The notes under the pieces: model-generated | Database searches by the model: none | What the model was told of the DNA's origin: nothing | Seen by the model: the letters and a program-made list of their open reading frames with translations, nothing else | Translations under genes and position numbers: made by a program | Part shown: in pieces, positions 1 to 6,284 of the stretch | Position numbering within the stretch: the first letter of the stretch is position 1 | Layout: the number at the start of each line of letters is the position of its first letter | NCBI GenBank assembly: GCA_900546415.1 | Contig: URCY01000013.1 | Span: 1-35,559 of the forward strand | Origin: an uncultured Eubacteriales bacterium | GTDB lineage: Bacteria > Bacillota > Clostridia > Oscillospirales > Oscillospiraceae | Direction: 5' to 3' | Length of the DNA: 35,559 nucleotides

Positions 1-53
1 AAGCTGGGGCAAAAGACCCGCTGAGCGCCGCTGCCGATTGATTCAGAGGTTCC
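1..53 (-). repeat. Interspersed repeat A, copy 1 (cut by window start)
   Basis: This is the reverse complement of the first 53 bp of the 159-bp repeat seen whole at 3368-3526 and 17608-17766. The outer end is the inverted terminus AGAGGTTCC ending at base 53, followed by TTAA. The rest of the element lies outside the window. Confidence 0.85.
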
Positions 54-214
54 TTAAACCGGAGGATCGATCCGGAGCTTCTCCATGCGTATTCTTTCCC
101 GAAATCGGGAAATTTGTGCGAGGCCGGTACGCTTTCCAAAAATTACAACGGGTCATGCACGCGCGCACGCTCCGCCGCATAGAACAGAAGGACGAAACAA
201 GGAGGGTCTGGATC

Positions 215-1255
215 ATGAAAACGGAATTTTTTTACGGCGCGTGTACATCCGACGGCTTCGTCTCGCATTTTGACGGGCTGCTGCGGCAGGCGAAGCACGT
301 CACGGTGCTCAAGGGCGGCTGCGGCTGCGGCAAATCGACCCTGATGCGCGCGGTCGCCGCGGCCGCGGAGCAGCGCGGGCTGGACGTGGAGCTGGGGCTA
401 TGCTCGTCGGACGCCGGGTCGCTCGACGCGGTCTATCTCCCGGCGCTCTCGACGGCCTACGCCGACGGCACGGCGCCGCATGTGCTCGAGCCGAGGCTCT
501 GCGGCGGGAGCATGAATTATCTGAATTTCGGCGAATTTTATGACGCGGAGGGGATGCGCGCCCGCGAGGACGCGCTCTATGAGACGCAGACCGAGAACGC
601 CGCGCAGTATCCGGCCATGTATGCCAGTCTGCGCGCCGCCGAGGCAGCGCAGCGCTGTCTGACGGCCGAGGCGCCGATCGACCGCGACGAGCTGACCGGC
701 GTGGCGGAGGGCTTGGCTGCAACGCTGCTGCCCCCGCGTGACGCAGCCGGCTCGCGCCGCACCTGCTTTCTGCACGCGGTCGTGCCGACGGCGCTGCTCC
801 TGCTCGAGCAGACGCCGCGCACGCTCTGCCGCCGGGTCGTCGTCCTGCGCGACCATTACGGCCAGTCGGCCGTCCTGCTCGAGACGCTGGCGCGCCGCGC
901 TGCCGCCAACGGGCACGGCTGCATCGTCTGCCCCGGCCTGCTGGGCGAATCGATCGCCCATCTTCTGATCCCGTCGGCGCAGGTTGCCTTCGTGACGGAG
1001 ACCGACGATTTTCCCTTTACCGGCGCGTGCTTCTGCCGCGTGGAGCTGGACGCAATGCTCCCGGCGGCGCGGCGGCGCGAGCTGGAGCCGCATCTGCAAA
1101 GCCGCAGCGCTTATCTGCGCCGGGCGCAGGCGCACATCCGGCAGGCGAAGCATCTGCACGACCGTATGGAGCTGCTCTGTCGCCCGTGCGTGGATTTCGC
1201 GGCGGTCGAGCGCCGCACACAGTGGGAGCTCAACCGTCTGTTCGGCGAAAAATAG
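215..1255 (+). CDS. P-loop ATPase of the PRK06851 type with a degenerate second lobe
   Basis: The product is a 346-residue soluble protein. A Walker A motif, GGCGCGKST, sits at residues 34-42, followed by the CSSDAGSLDAV and DGTAPHV signatures that I associate with the PRK06851 family of uncharacterised clostridial and bacillar ATPases. That family normally repeats the nucleotide-binding fold twice. Here the second lobe (about residues 190-346) keeps the flanking pattern (VVVLRDHYGQSAVLL, then IVCPGLLGESIAHLLIP), but the glycines and the lysine of its P-loop are gone. The start was placed at ATG 215 because AAGGAGG lies 9 bases upstream; earlier in-frame starts have no ribosome binding site. 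The gene stands alone, downstream of repeat copy 1. The biochemical role of the family is unknown to me. Confidence 0.75.
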   Translation: MKTEFFYGACTSDGFVSHFDGLLRQAKHVTVLKGGCGCGKSTLMRAVAAAAEQRGLDVELGLCSSDAGSLDAVYLPALSTAYADGTAPHVLEPRLCGGSMNYLNFGEFYDAEGMRAREDALYETQTENAAQYPAMYASLRAAEAAQRCLTAEAPIDRDELTGVAEGLAATLLPPRDAAGSRRTCFLHAVVPTALLLLEQTPRTLCRRVVVLRDHYGQSAVLLETLARRAAANGHGCIVCPGLLGESIAHLLIPSAQVAFVTETDDFPFTGACFCRVELDAMLPAARRRELEPHLQSRSAYLRRAQAHIRQAKHLHDRMELLCRPCVDFAAVERRTQWELNRLFGEK

Positions 1256-1362
1256 GGACGGCGGCAAAAAACCGACGGAGGGAAAAAACTCCGCCGGGGC
1301 GCACAGACGCAGCTGCGCGGCGCCGTCGGATGCAAAAAAGGCCAAAAATGTCGAAATAGGCA

Positions 1363-1391
1363 TTGTTTTTTCTTCCTCCGGGTGATAAGAT
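1363..1391 (+). promoter_or_regulatory. Sigma-A promoter for the PII-like/antiporter pair
   Basis: TTGTTT (-35) and TAAGAT (-10) are separated by 17 bases, ending 37 bases before the PII-like start codon. No operator-like palindrome is obvious. Confidence 0.5.
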
Positions 1392-1428
1392 AGTTTCTGC
1401 AAAAAAAGAAGAAACGGAGGCGCTTCTT

Positions 1429-1767
1429 ATGAAGCTCGTTGTCATCGTTTTAAACAAGCTGGACTGTTTGGATAAGCTCCTGACCGCGTTCGGAAAAAAC
1501 AGCATCCCCGGCGCGACCATCCTCTCCAGCCGCGGCATGGCGCAGACCCTCGAGGCGCATGACGAGCTGCGCTTCATCGGCTCGCTGCGCATGCTGATGA
1601 ACGCCAATTACAAAGAAAACCGCACGATCCTCATGGCCGTGCCCGACGAAAAGGTCGACACCGTCGTTGAGCTGGTCAACAAGGCCACCGGCGGCCTCGA
1701 TCAGCCCGATTCCGGCATTCTCTTTACCCTGCCGATCGACCGGGTGGAAGGGATGACGCACAAATGA
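1429..1767 (+). CDS. PII-like signalling protein (GlnB-fold), antiporter-associated
   Basis: The product has 112 residues, the usual size of a PII trimer subunit. It starts with a beta strand (MKLVVIVLNK) and ends with the PII-like segment SGILFTLPIDRVEG. The central T-loop region is short and lacks the uridylylation context of classical GlnB, so this is a PII-like protein rather than a canonical nitrogen regulator. Start ATG 1429 follows CGGAGG by 8 bases. The stop overlaps the start of the cation:proton antiporter by 4 bp (ATGA), which implies translational coupling. The inference is that it senses a small ligand, possibly a nucleotide, and gates the antiporter. The ligand cannot be read from sequence. 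Confidence 0.75.
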   Translation: MKLVVIVLNKLDCLDKLLTAFGKNSIPGATILSSRGMAQTLEAHDELRFIGSLRMLMNANYKENRTILMAVPDEKVDTVVELVNKATGGLDQPDSGILFTLPIDRVEGMTHK

Positions 1768-2933
1768 TCCCGAATGTTCTGCTCGACCTTTGTATCATGA
1801 TTTTCGGCGGTATGCTCATGGGGCGCGCCGCCAAGCTCGTGCATCTGCCCAACGTCACCGGCTATCTCGTTGCCGGTCTGCTCATCGGCCCGAGCGTCCT
1901 CGGACTGCTGTCGCAGGATTTTCTGACCTCGATCGACATCATCTCCGAGGTCGCGCTCGGCTTCATTGCCTTTTCCATCGGCAATGAGTTCAAGCTGAGC
2001 TATTTCAAGCGCGTCGGCGCCGCGCCGATCGTGATCGCCTGCATGGAGTCGCTGCTCGCGGTGGTCTTCGTCGTGCTCGGCCTCATCATCGCCGGTCAGG
2101 AGGTCTCGTTCGCGCTGGTGCTTGGCGCCATTGCCGCCGCGACCGCCCCGGCCGCGACCATCATGGTCATCAAGCAGTACCGCGCGCGCGGCCCCGTCAC
2201 CGAGACGCTGCTGGCCGTCGTCGCCATCGACGACGCGACCGCCCTGATCCTGTTCTCGCTGTCCGTCGCCGTCGCGCAGGCCATCGTCGGCACGGGCTCG
2301 CTCACCGCCTCCCTGCTCTCTCCGCTCAAGGAGATCGGCGGCGCGCTGCTGGTCGGCGCGGTGCTTGGCTTCCTGTTCCTGATCCCGCTGCGCTTCTTTA
2401 AGAAAAAGGGCAACCGCCTGTCCATCATCGTCGGCTTTGTCTTCGCCGGGTTGGGTCTGGCCGAATGGCTGGGGCTTTCCAACCTGCTGCTGTGCATGGC
2501 CATGGGCGCCATCGTCGCGAATTTCTCGGCCGATGTCGACGAGATCATGGACATTTGCGACAGCATCACGCCGCCGATCTTTATGCTGTTCTTTGTCGCC
2601 TCCGGTGCGGATCTGAAGCTCAGCGTCCTGCCGACCGTCGGCATGATCGGCGCGATCTACATCGTCCTGCGCGTGGTCGGCAAATACGTCGGCGCGCTGG
2701 TCGGCGGCGCAATGAGCAGGTGCGACGCCAACGTCCGCAAGTTCCTCGGCCCGTGCCTGCTGCCGCAGGCCGGCGTGGCCATCGGCCTGTCGCTGGCCGC
2801 GGGGCAGGTCGTCCCGCAGCACGCCCCGCAGATCCGCGCGGTCATCCTCTGCGGCACGCTGATCTACGAGCTGATCGGCCCAGCCGTGACAAAGTTCTCG
2901 CTCAAAAAGGCCGGAGAGATCACCGGGCAATAA
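1764..2933 (+). CDS. CPA2-family cation:proton antiporter
   Basis: The product is 389 residues long and almost entirely hydrophobic, with about 11 to 12 membrane segments. The N-terminal LVHLPNVTGYLVAGLLIGPSVLG matches the first conserved block of the monovalent cation:proton antiporter-2 (KefB/NapA-like) membrane domain. Charged residues within membrane segments (for example VVAIDDATALILFS around residue 155) fit the ion-binding centre of the family. There is no C-terminal RCK/TrkA domain, so regulation may fall to the PII-like protein encoded immediately upstream. Na+, K+ or H+ exchange across the cytoplasmic membrane is the expected role, but ion specificity cannot be read. Confidence 0.85.
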   Translation: MIPNVLLDLCIMIFGGMLMGRAAKLVHLPNVTGYLVAGLLIGPSVLGLLSQDFLTSIDIISEVALGFIAFSIGNEFKLSYFKRVGAAPIVIACMESLLAVVFVVLGLIIAGQEVSFALVLGAIAAATAPAATIMVIKQYRARGPVTETLLAVVAIDDATALILFSLSVAVAQAIVGTGSLTASLLSPLKEIGGALLVGAVLGFLFLIPLRFFKKKGNRLSIIVGFVFAGLGLAEWLGLSNLLLCMAMGAIVANFSADVDEIMDICDSITPPIFMLFFVASGADLKLSVLPTVGMIGAIYIVLRVVGKYVGALVGGAMSRCDANVRKFLGPCLLPQAGVAIGLSLAAGQVVPQHAPQIRAVILCGTLIYELIGPAVTKFSLKKAGEITGQ

Positions 2934-2990
2934 GGTCAGCGTTCCGCGCACCGCGCCGGAACGCACACTGTGCAAAAATGGTCCTATCGT

Positions 2991-3029
2991 AAATGCCGGG
3001 GTCAGGCGTTGAACCTGACCCCGGCATTT
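2991..3029. terminator. Perfect 16-bp hairpin between convergent genes
   Basis: AAATGCCGGGGTCAGG and its exact complement are separated by a 7-base loop. The hairpin lies between the antiporter (plus) and the small minus-strand gene at 3171-3317, so it probably terminates both. T-tracts are short on each side. Confidence 0.65.
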
Positions 3030-3170
3030 GATTTGCCCGAAGATTCTACGGCATACTTTGCGGGGCGCGCAGTCCTGCCGGAATTCCCGATCGCTGCCTG
3101 CTTGCCGGGCTTGCTCTTGCCTCCCGGGCTGCCCGTCCTTTACGACCGGAGCGCTTGTCCCCGATCCGAG

Positions 3171-3317
3171 TCAGTCCTCAAGCGAACGCTGGAAGATGTC
3201 AAGGATTTTTCTCAGTTTTTCGTCTTTGGACTTTTCATCCGGCTCGTTCGCCGCATCGTGCAATGCGTAGATCGCAAAGCGGAGAAACGCCTTGAACTGG
3301 GTGTCGCTCACGTCCAT
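3171..3317 (-). CDS. Small acidic protein of unknown function (48 aa)
   Basis: The frame is ATG at 3317 to TGA at 3171. A good ribosome binding site (AAAGGAG) lies 9 bases before the start. The peptide begins MDVSDTQFKAFLRFAIYALHD and ends KILDIFQRSLED; it should form two amphipathic helices joined by a charged linker (NEPDEKSKDEKL). I do not recognise a named family. The helical, acidic composition resembles small proteins found beside mobile elements in gut Firmicutes, and its 5' side abuts repeat A copy 2. The coding call rests on the ribosome binding site and a clean frame only. Confidence 0.5.
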   Translation of the reverse strand: MDVSDTQFKAFLRFAIYALHDAANEPDEKSKDEKLRKILDIFQRSLED

Positions 3318-3367
3318 GCTTGTCAGCTCCTTTCAGTTTGTTCGTATCTTTAAGATGGCATACCTAA

Positions 3368-3526
3368 GAAACCTCTGAATCAATCGGCAGCGGCGCTCAG
3401 CGGGTCTTTTGCCCCAACTTTTCGGTTTGAAAATCTTGAAATACGTAAAGGATTTCTGCAATTTCCAAACCTCAATCTGGAACAAAATCTCTCGCTGACT
3501 GCTCTTGCGATTGAATCAGAGCTTCC
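3368..3526 (+). repeat. Interspersed repeat A, copy 2 (complete, MITE-like)
   Basis: This is a 159-bp element with imperfect terminal inverted repeats (GAAACCTCTGAAT at the left, the complement of GGAAGCTCTGATT at the right). It is flanked by CTAA on the left and TTAA on the right, a near-perfect 4-bp target duplication. No reading frame fits inside, so it would need a transposase acting in trans. Confidence 0.85.
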
Positions 3527-3804
3527 TTAAACGATCGCATCAAGCCATTTTTGAAAATATTTTTGATGATAGGACGAGTTCGTGCAGCACCCGCAGCCCT
3601 TCCACGAGTTCAGAAACGCAGAATTGAAATCGGGAGCCATGCGAATCATAAAACCGAATGAAGCAAACCGTAACATTCGCGGCTCCAGTAGAATTGAATG
3701 GAACACGAGGGAACGTGGCGGTTGTAATCAACAGGAAAGGTAGCCACTACTATGCACACCGAATTGTGTTGCCAGATGGAACTACTTTTAAGTTTTCGCA
3801 GGAA

Positions 3805-3888
3805 ATAAAAAAAGAAAATGCAGCGCAAGAACTGCCCCGGGGAGTGACCGTTTCCGGCTCTCTTGCCGACGCCACAAGCGCTGCATCT
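3805..3888 (-). ncRNA. Candidate small RNA with closed-stem fold
   Basis: A consensus-like promoter (3895-3924) is followed 7 bases after its -10 box by a predicted transcript of about 84 nt. The 5' end (ATGCAGCGC) pairs perfectly with GCGCTGCAT near the 3' end, immediately before a T-tract interrupted by one C. Inside, CCG-GAAA-CGG forms a GNRA-capped hairpin. The arrangement is that of a stand-alone RNA gene. It lacks the SRP-RNA loop motif, and I could not match it to 6S or a riboswitch. It overlaps, antisense, the phage-gene fragment at 3658-4116, which weakens the call. Confidence 0.4.
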
Positions 3889-3889
3889 A

Positions 3890-5662
3890 CTAATAATATA
3901 CGCCAAGAGGGGCAGAAAAGTCAAGAAGTTTTTCAAAAAATCGTGCGTCGCTTGAAAACTGCAAGTCTTCGAATCTCCATCGGGCACGCAAAAAAGCAGC
4001 CTCTCGGCTGCTTTTTGGTGACCCGGTGGGGAGCTTATACGAACTTTTGGGAAGAGTGGTGTTGGGGGCAGGAGGAATACCTGAAATGTTCGAGAGGCCG
4101 TGGTCGGCTGCTGTGACCGGGGTACGGAATAGGCCGGAGCTATCAGACAGGTCTGCTGCGTCCGGGGGGAGAAGGTCTGACAGGTCTGCGAGGTCTGATA
4201 GGTCGGAAAGCGGGATTTCATTTTCGTCGCCGAGGAAGTTGCAGAGCAGGACGAGGCGATCGTCATAGACATAAACGGCTTTGAGGAAGGTCTGAAAGAG
4301 CGCAGCCTGAAACTGCTCGTCCTGCAAGTCGCCGGTCTGGATGAGGGAGAGCCAAGCGAGGACGTCGGCACGGGTGATATGGATCAGGGCGGCGCGGGCG
4401 GAATCAAGCTTTGCAGACAGACGCGCCTGCTCCTTCTCCAGCTCGAGCAGGCGGGCGCGGGTGGTGACGGTGACGATCCCCTGCTCAATGGCCGAGAGCA
4501 GATTTTTAAGCGCGGTTTCGGTCTGCGCAAGCTGCTGCTCCAGAAGGGAGACGTCGGACTGCGCCAACTCCCGCCGCGAATAGTCCAGCGCTTGCTCGAC
4601 GATATAGTTCACTACATCGGGCGCCTGCAGGCAGCGAAACAGTTTCTCGGCGACAAGCTTTTCAATGACGTCCTTGCGGACGTTTTTCTTTTTGCAGCCG
4701 TTTTTCCCGAGGCGCTTACCATTGCAGCAGTAATAATAATGAAGCACGCCGGTTTTGCTCGTGCCGGAAATGCCAACCATGGGGGACTTACAAGCGCCGC
4801 AGAAGAGCTTGCCGGTCAGAAGGTAGTTCGCGCCGGTCTTACTGCGGCGCCCTTGCGATTGCCGTCTTTGCATAAGGACCTCCTGTGTGCGCGCGAAGGT
4901 CGCGCGATCGATGATCTGGGGCATACCGCCGTCGATGCGGACATCGTCATAAATATAAACGCCGGTATAGCGCTCGTTTGTCAGGATGGAGCGGAAACTG
5001 CTTTTGTTCCACGCGCTGCCGCGCCCGGTTTTGACGCCGCGCCGGTTGAGGTCGGCCGCGATTTCGCTGCGCGGCTCGCCGGACAGGAAGCGCTGATATA
5101 TTTCCCGGACGACGGCAGCAGCGGGTTCGTCGATCTCATAGCGGTGGTCGGGGGCAGCGCGGTAGCCAAGGGGGAAATTTCCGTTCACGAGGCAGCGCTG
5201 GGCATTATCGGCCATGCCGCGCCGAATGTCTTCGGCCATATTCTCAACATAAAACTGGTTGACGCTCATCATGGAGCGCGCGGCGAAACGTCCGGCCGCC
5301 GTGTCGTCAAAGTCCTCCTCGCTATAGAGGACGGTGATTCCGTAGTCGGCGAGCAGCTGCTCGTTTTGCATGGCTTGCAGCATATTGCGGCCAAGTCGGC
5401 TGGACTTCCACGCGATCAGCGCACGGAACCGCCCGAGCTTTGCGTCGCGGAGCATCCGCTGAAAGGCGGGGCGGCGATCGGTTTTGCCGGAGAGCGCATG
5501 ATCGGCATAGACCTCGACGACAATCAGGCCGAGCTCGGCGGCATAGCGGCGCGCTTCGGCGACCTGCTGCTCGATGCTGGCGTCCTTTTGATTATGAGAG
5601 GAGTAGCGGGCATAAATGGCGATGGGGTCCCCAACCGTGACCTTGCGTTTCTTTTTGGGCAT
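3890..5662 (-). CDS. Large serine recombinase (island integrase)
   Basis: The product has 590 residues. Order: resolvase catalytic domain (about 13-150) with nucleophile Ser21 in YARYSS and the SSRLGRN arginine motif; recombinase DNA-binding domain (about 160-270); zinc ribbon (CGAC, then CCNGKRLGKNGC, about 295-335); coiled coil (about 375-430); and a low-complexity tail rich in LSDL. Start ATG 5662 follows AGGAGGT; a longer frame from 5716 lacks a binding site. The last 45 or so codons lie outside the island, because the frame reads through the left core (GSPK spans it). Residues 2-8 read PKKKRKV. The protein should catalyse integration at tRNA-Lys and, with a directionality factor, excision. 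The role follows from family and position. Confidence 0.9.
   Translation of the reverse strand: MPKKKRKVTVGDPIAIYARYSSHNQKDASIEQQVAEARRYAAELGLIVVEVYADHALSGKTDRRPAFQRMLRDAKLGRFRALIAWKSSRLGRNMLQAMQNEQLLADYGITVLYSEEDFDDTAAGRFAARSMMSVNQFYVENMAEDIRRGMADNAQRCLVNGNFPLGYRAAPDHRYEIDEPAAAVVREIYQRFLSGEPRSEIAADLNRRGVKTGRGSAWNKSSFRSILTNERYTGVYIYDDVRIDGGMPQIIDRATFARTQEVLMQRRQSQGRRSKTGANYLLTGKLFCGACKSPMVGISGTSKTGVLHYYYCCNGKRLGKNGCKKKNVRKDVIEKLVAEKLFRCLQAPDVVNYIVEQALDYSRRELAQSDVSLLEQQLAQTETALKNLLSAIEQGIVTVTTRARLLELEKEQARLSAKLDSARAALIHITRADVLAWLSLIQTGDLQDEQFQAALFQTFLKAVYVYDDRLVLLCNFLGDENEIPLSDLSDLADLSDLLPPDAADLSDSSGLFRTPVTAADHGLSNISGIPPAPNTTLPKSSYKLPTGSPKSSREAAFLRARWRFEDLQFSSDARFFEKLLDFSAPLGVYY
3895..3924 (-). 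promoter_or_regulatory. Sigma-A promoter of the candidate small RNA
   Basis: On the minus strand TTGACT and TATATT are separated by 18 bases, pointing leftward into the predicted RNA at 3805-3888. Confidence 0.45.
3990..4016. terminator. Displaced tRNA-Lys terminator
   Basis: The hairpin AGCAGCC-TCTC-GGCTGCT has an A-run on one side and a T-run on the other. On the minus strand it directly follows the core sequence that matches the tRNA-Lys 3' end. It therefore looks like the terminator that belonged to tRNA-Lys (10163-10238) before the island separated the two. Confidence 0.65.
4013..4044. other. Left attachment site of the island
   Basis: The core TTTTGGTGACCCG (4013-4025) is followed by four bases and the arm GGAGCTTATACGAAC (4030-4044). 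The core is what remains of the old tRNA-Lys 3' end and is followed on the chromosomal side by that tRNA's terminator. The site lies within the recombinase reading frame. Confidence 0.7.
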
Positions 5663-5706
5663 GGCGACCTCCTTCAAACGTCGAAAAGATAGACACATAT
5701 AATAAA

Positions 5707-5735
5707 ATAGTAGCATCGCGGGGCAAGATTGTCAA
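5707..5735 (-). promoter_or_regulatory. Sigma-A promoter of the serine recombinase
   Basis: A consensus TTGACA and TACTAT with 17-base spacing sit 45 bases upstream of the recombinase start. The promoter is divergent from that of the XRE gene at 5791. Confidence 0.65.
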
Positions 5736-5752
5736 CTGAAATCCGCAAAACA

Positions 5753-5780
5753 CCCGACGCCGGGTATACTAAGCGTCGGG
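5753..5780. promoter_or_regulatory. Candidate operator before the small XRE gene
   Basis: A perfect 8-bp inverted repeat (CCCGACGC and GCGTCGGG) has a 12-base spacer containing TATACT (5765-5770), a good -10 box. A palindrome centred on the -10 fits an autoregulatory operator, perhaps also touching the divergent recombinase promoter. It could also be a leader hairpin. Confidence 0.4.
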
Positions 5781-5790
5781 AGGAGAGAAC

Positions 5791-5991
5791 ATGATCGAAA
5801 TCTTGATCTGGGAAAGGCGGCAGGAATGCGGCATGACGCTGCGCCAGCTGGAGGAGCGAAGCGGCATATCGAGGAGCACCTTGCAGCGTTTGGAGAGCGG
5901 ACAGCAAAGCCCGACGCTCGATCAATTGGACTGGATCGCGGACGCGCTCAATGTCAGCATATCACAGTTATACACCGTTTGCAAGAAGTAA
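5791..5991 (+). CDS. Small XRE-family DNA-binding protein
   Basis: The product has 66 residues and is essentially a bare helix-turn-helix domain (MTLRQLEERSGISRSTLQRLESGQQSPTLDQL in segments, recognition helix around ISRSTLQRLE). Start ATG 5791 follows GGGAGGAG by about 6 bases. It is divergent from the recombinase with a 128-bp shared regulatory region, so it probably regulates recombinase expression, its own gene, or both. Similar solo HTH proteins accompany integrases in small Firmicutes islands. The operator candidate at 5753-5780 supports autoregulation but is inferred. Confidence 0.8.
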   Translation: MIEILIWERRQECGMTLRQLEERSGISRSTLQRLESGQQSPTLDQLDWIADALNVSISQLYTVCKK

Positions 5992-6031
5992 CGTGCATTT
6001 GTCCCGATATAGAGACAAGGGGCAAAATCAA

Positions 6032-6061
6032 TTGACAAAGAAGAAGAGAAAATGGTAAGAT
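6032..6061 (+). promoter_or_regulatory. Sigma-A promoter upstream of the 32-aa peptide
   Basis: TTGACA and TAAGAT with 18-base spacing. A ribosome-binding-like AGGAGGAG follows at 6067-6074 but has no reading frame; the 25-bp relic of repeat A is inserted just after it. Confidence 0.5.
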
Positions 6062-6078
6062 AACGAAGGAGGAGCAAT

Positions 6079-6111
6079 CTAAGGAATCTCTGAAGCAAAG
6101 AGATTCCCTAA
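6079..6111. repeat. 25-bp relic of repeat A with CTAA target duplication
   Basis: GGAATCTCT (6083-6091) and its complement AGAGATTCC (6099-6107) resemble the repeat A termini (GGAACCTCTGA), differ at one base, and face each other over 7 bases. CTAA flanks both sides as a perfect 4-bp duplication, which fits a copy that lost its whole interior. Confidence 0.5.
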
Positions 6112-6129
6112 CAGAGGGGAGAAACGGAC

Positions 6130-6228
6130 ATGCGGTACATAGAGATGATCCTCGCGTTACTCAAATCGGCATCGGAAGAAGACCGGCAGACGGTATTCTT
6201 CTTTGCACAGGAGCTGATCGGGGGATAG
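6130..6228 (+). CDS. Small protein (32 aa), phage/island type
   Basis: The peptide starts MRYIEMILALLKSASEEDRQ and ends FFAQELIGG. It has a GAGGGGAG ribosome binding site 7 bases upstream of ATG 6130, and a strong terminator follows 6 bases after the stop. The pattern of two short amphipathic helices resembles the 30 to 40 residue peptides often seen near recombinase and repressor genes of Firmicutes prophages. No function is known to me. Its own promoter, binding site and terminator make it more credible than a random frame of this length. Confidence 0.55.
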   Translation: MRYIEMILALLKSASEEDRQTVFFFAQELIGG

Positions 6229-6233
6229 GAGGC

Positions 6234-6273
6234 AAAAAAAGGGAAGCGAACAGGCGTTCGCTTCCCTTTTTTT
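6234..6273. terminator. Bidirectional terminator
   Basis: The 11-bp perfect stem GGGAAGCGAAC/GTTCGCTTCCC is bracketed by A7 and T7 runs. It ends both the plus-strand 32-residue gene and the minus-strand helicase, whose stop is at 6285. Confidence 0.85.
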
Positions 6274-6284
6274 CAGTTTTTTTG

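Larger units (their letters stand above)
3658..4116 (+). pseudogene. C-terminal fragment of a phage-type protein
   Basis: The frame opens at ATG 3658 without a ribosome binding site, and an in-frame stop lies 9 bases upstream, so it is N-terminally truncated. The first 90 or so residues (VELNGTRGNVAVVINRKG, then YYAHRIVLPDGTTF, then SLADATSAAST) resemble the C-terminal end of large phage structural or polymorphic-nuclease proteins of gut Firmicutes, as I recall them. Beyond about residue 100 the frame runs through the displaced tRNA-Lys terminator and the left island core, so that tail is probably not native. Codon use is more A+T-rich than the chromosomal genes around it. I read it as the relic of an earlier prophage at this tRNA locus. 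Confidence 0.5.

Noticed and set aside
1701..2975. A 424-codon frame antisense to the antiporter
   Set aside because: Low-complexity D/R/Q/H composition and no binding site. The sense frame is an obvious membrane protein.
2970..3353. A plus-strand 127-codon frame after the antiporter
   Set aside because: It begins inside the intergenic hairpin region without a binding site and lies antisense to the better supported small gene at 3171-3317.
3805..3888. SRP (4.5S) RNA
   Set aside because: The closed-stem shape is similar, but the conserved GGUCAGG and GGAAGGAAGCAG-type loop sequences are missing.
4379..5692. A 437-codon frame antisense to the serine recombinase
   Set aside because: The recombinase domains, promoter and ribosome binding site are on the other strand.
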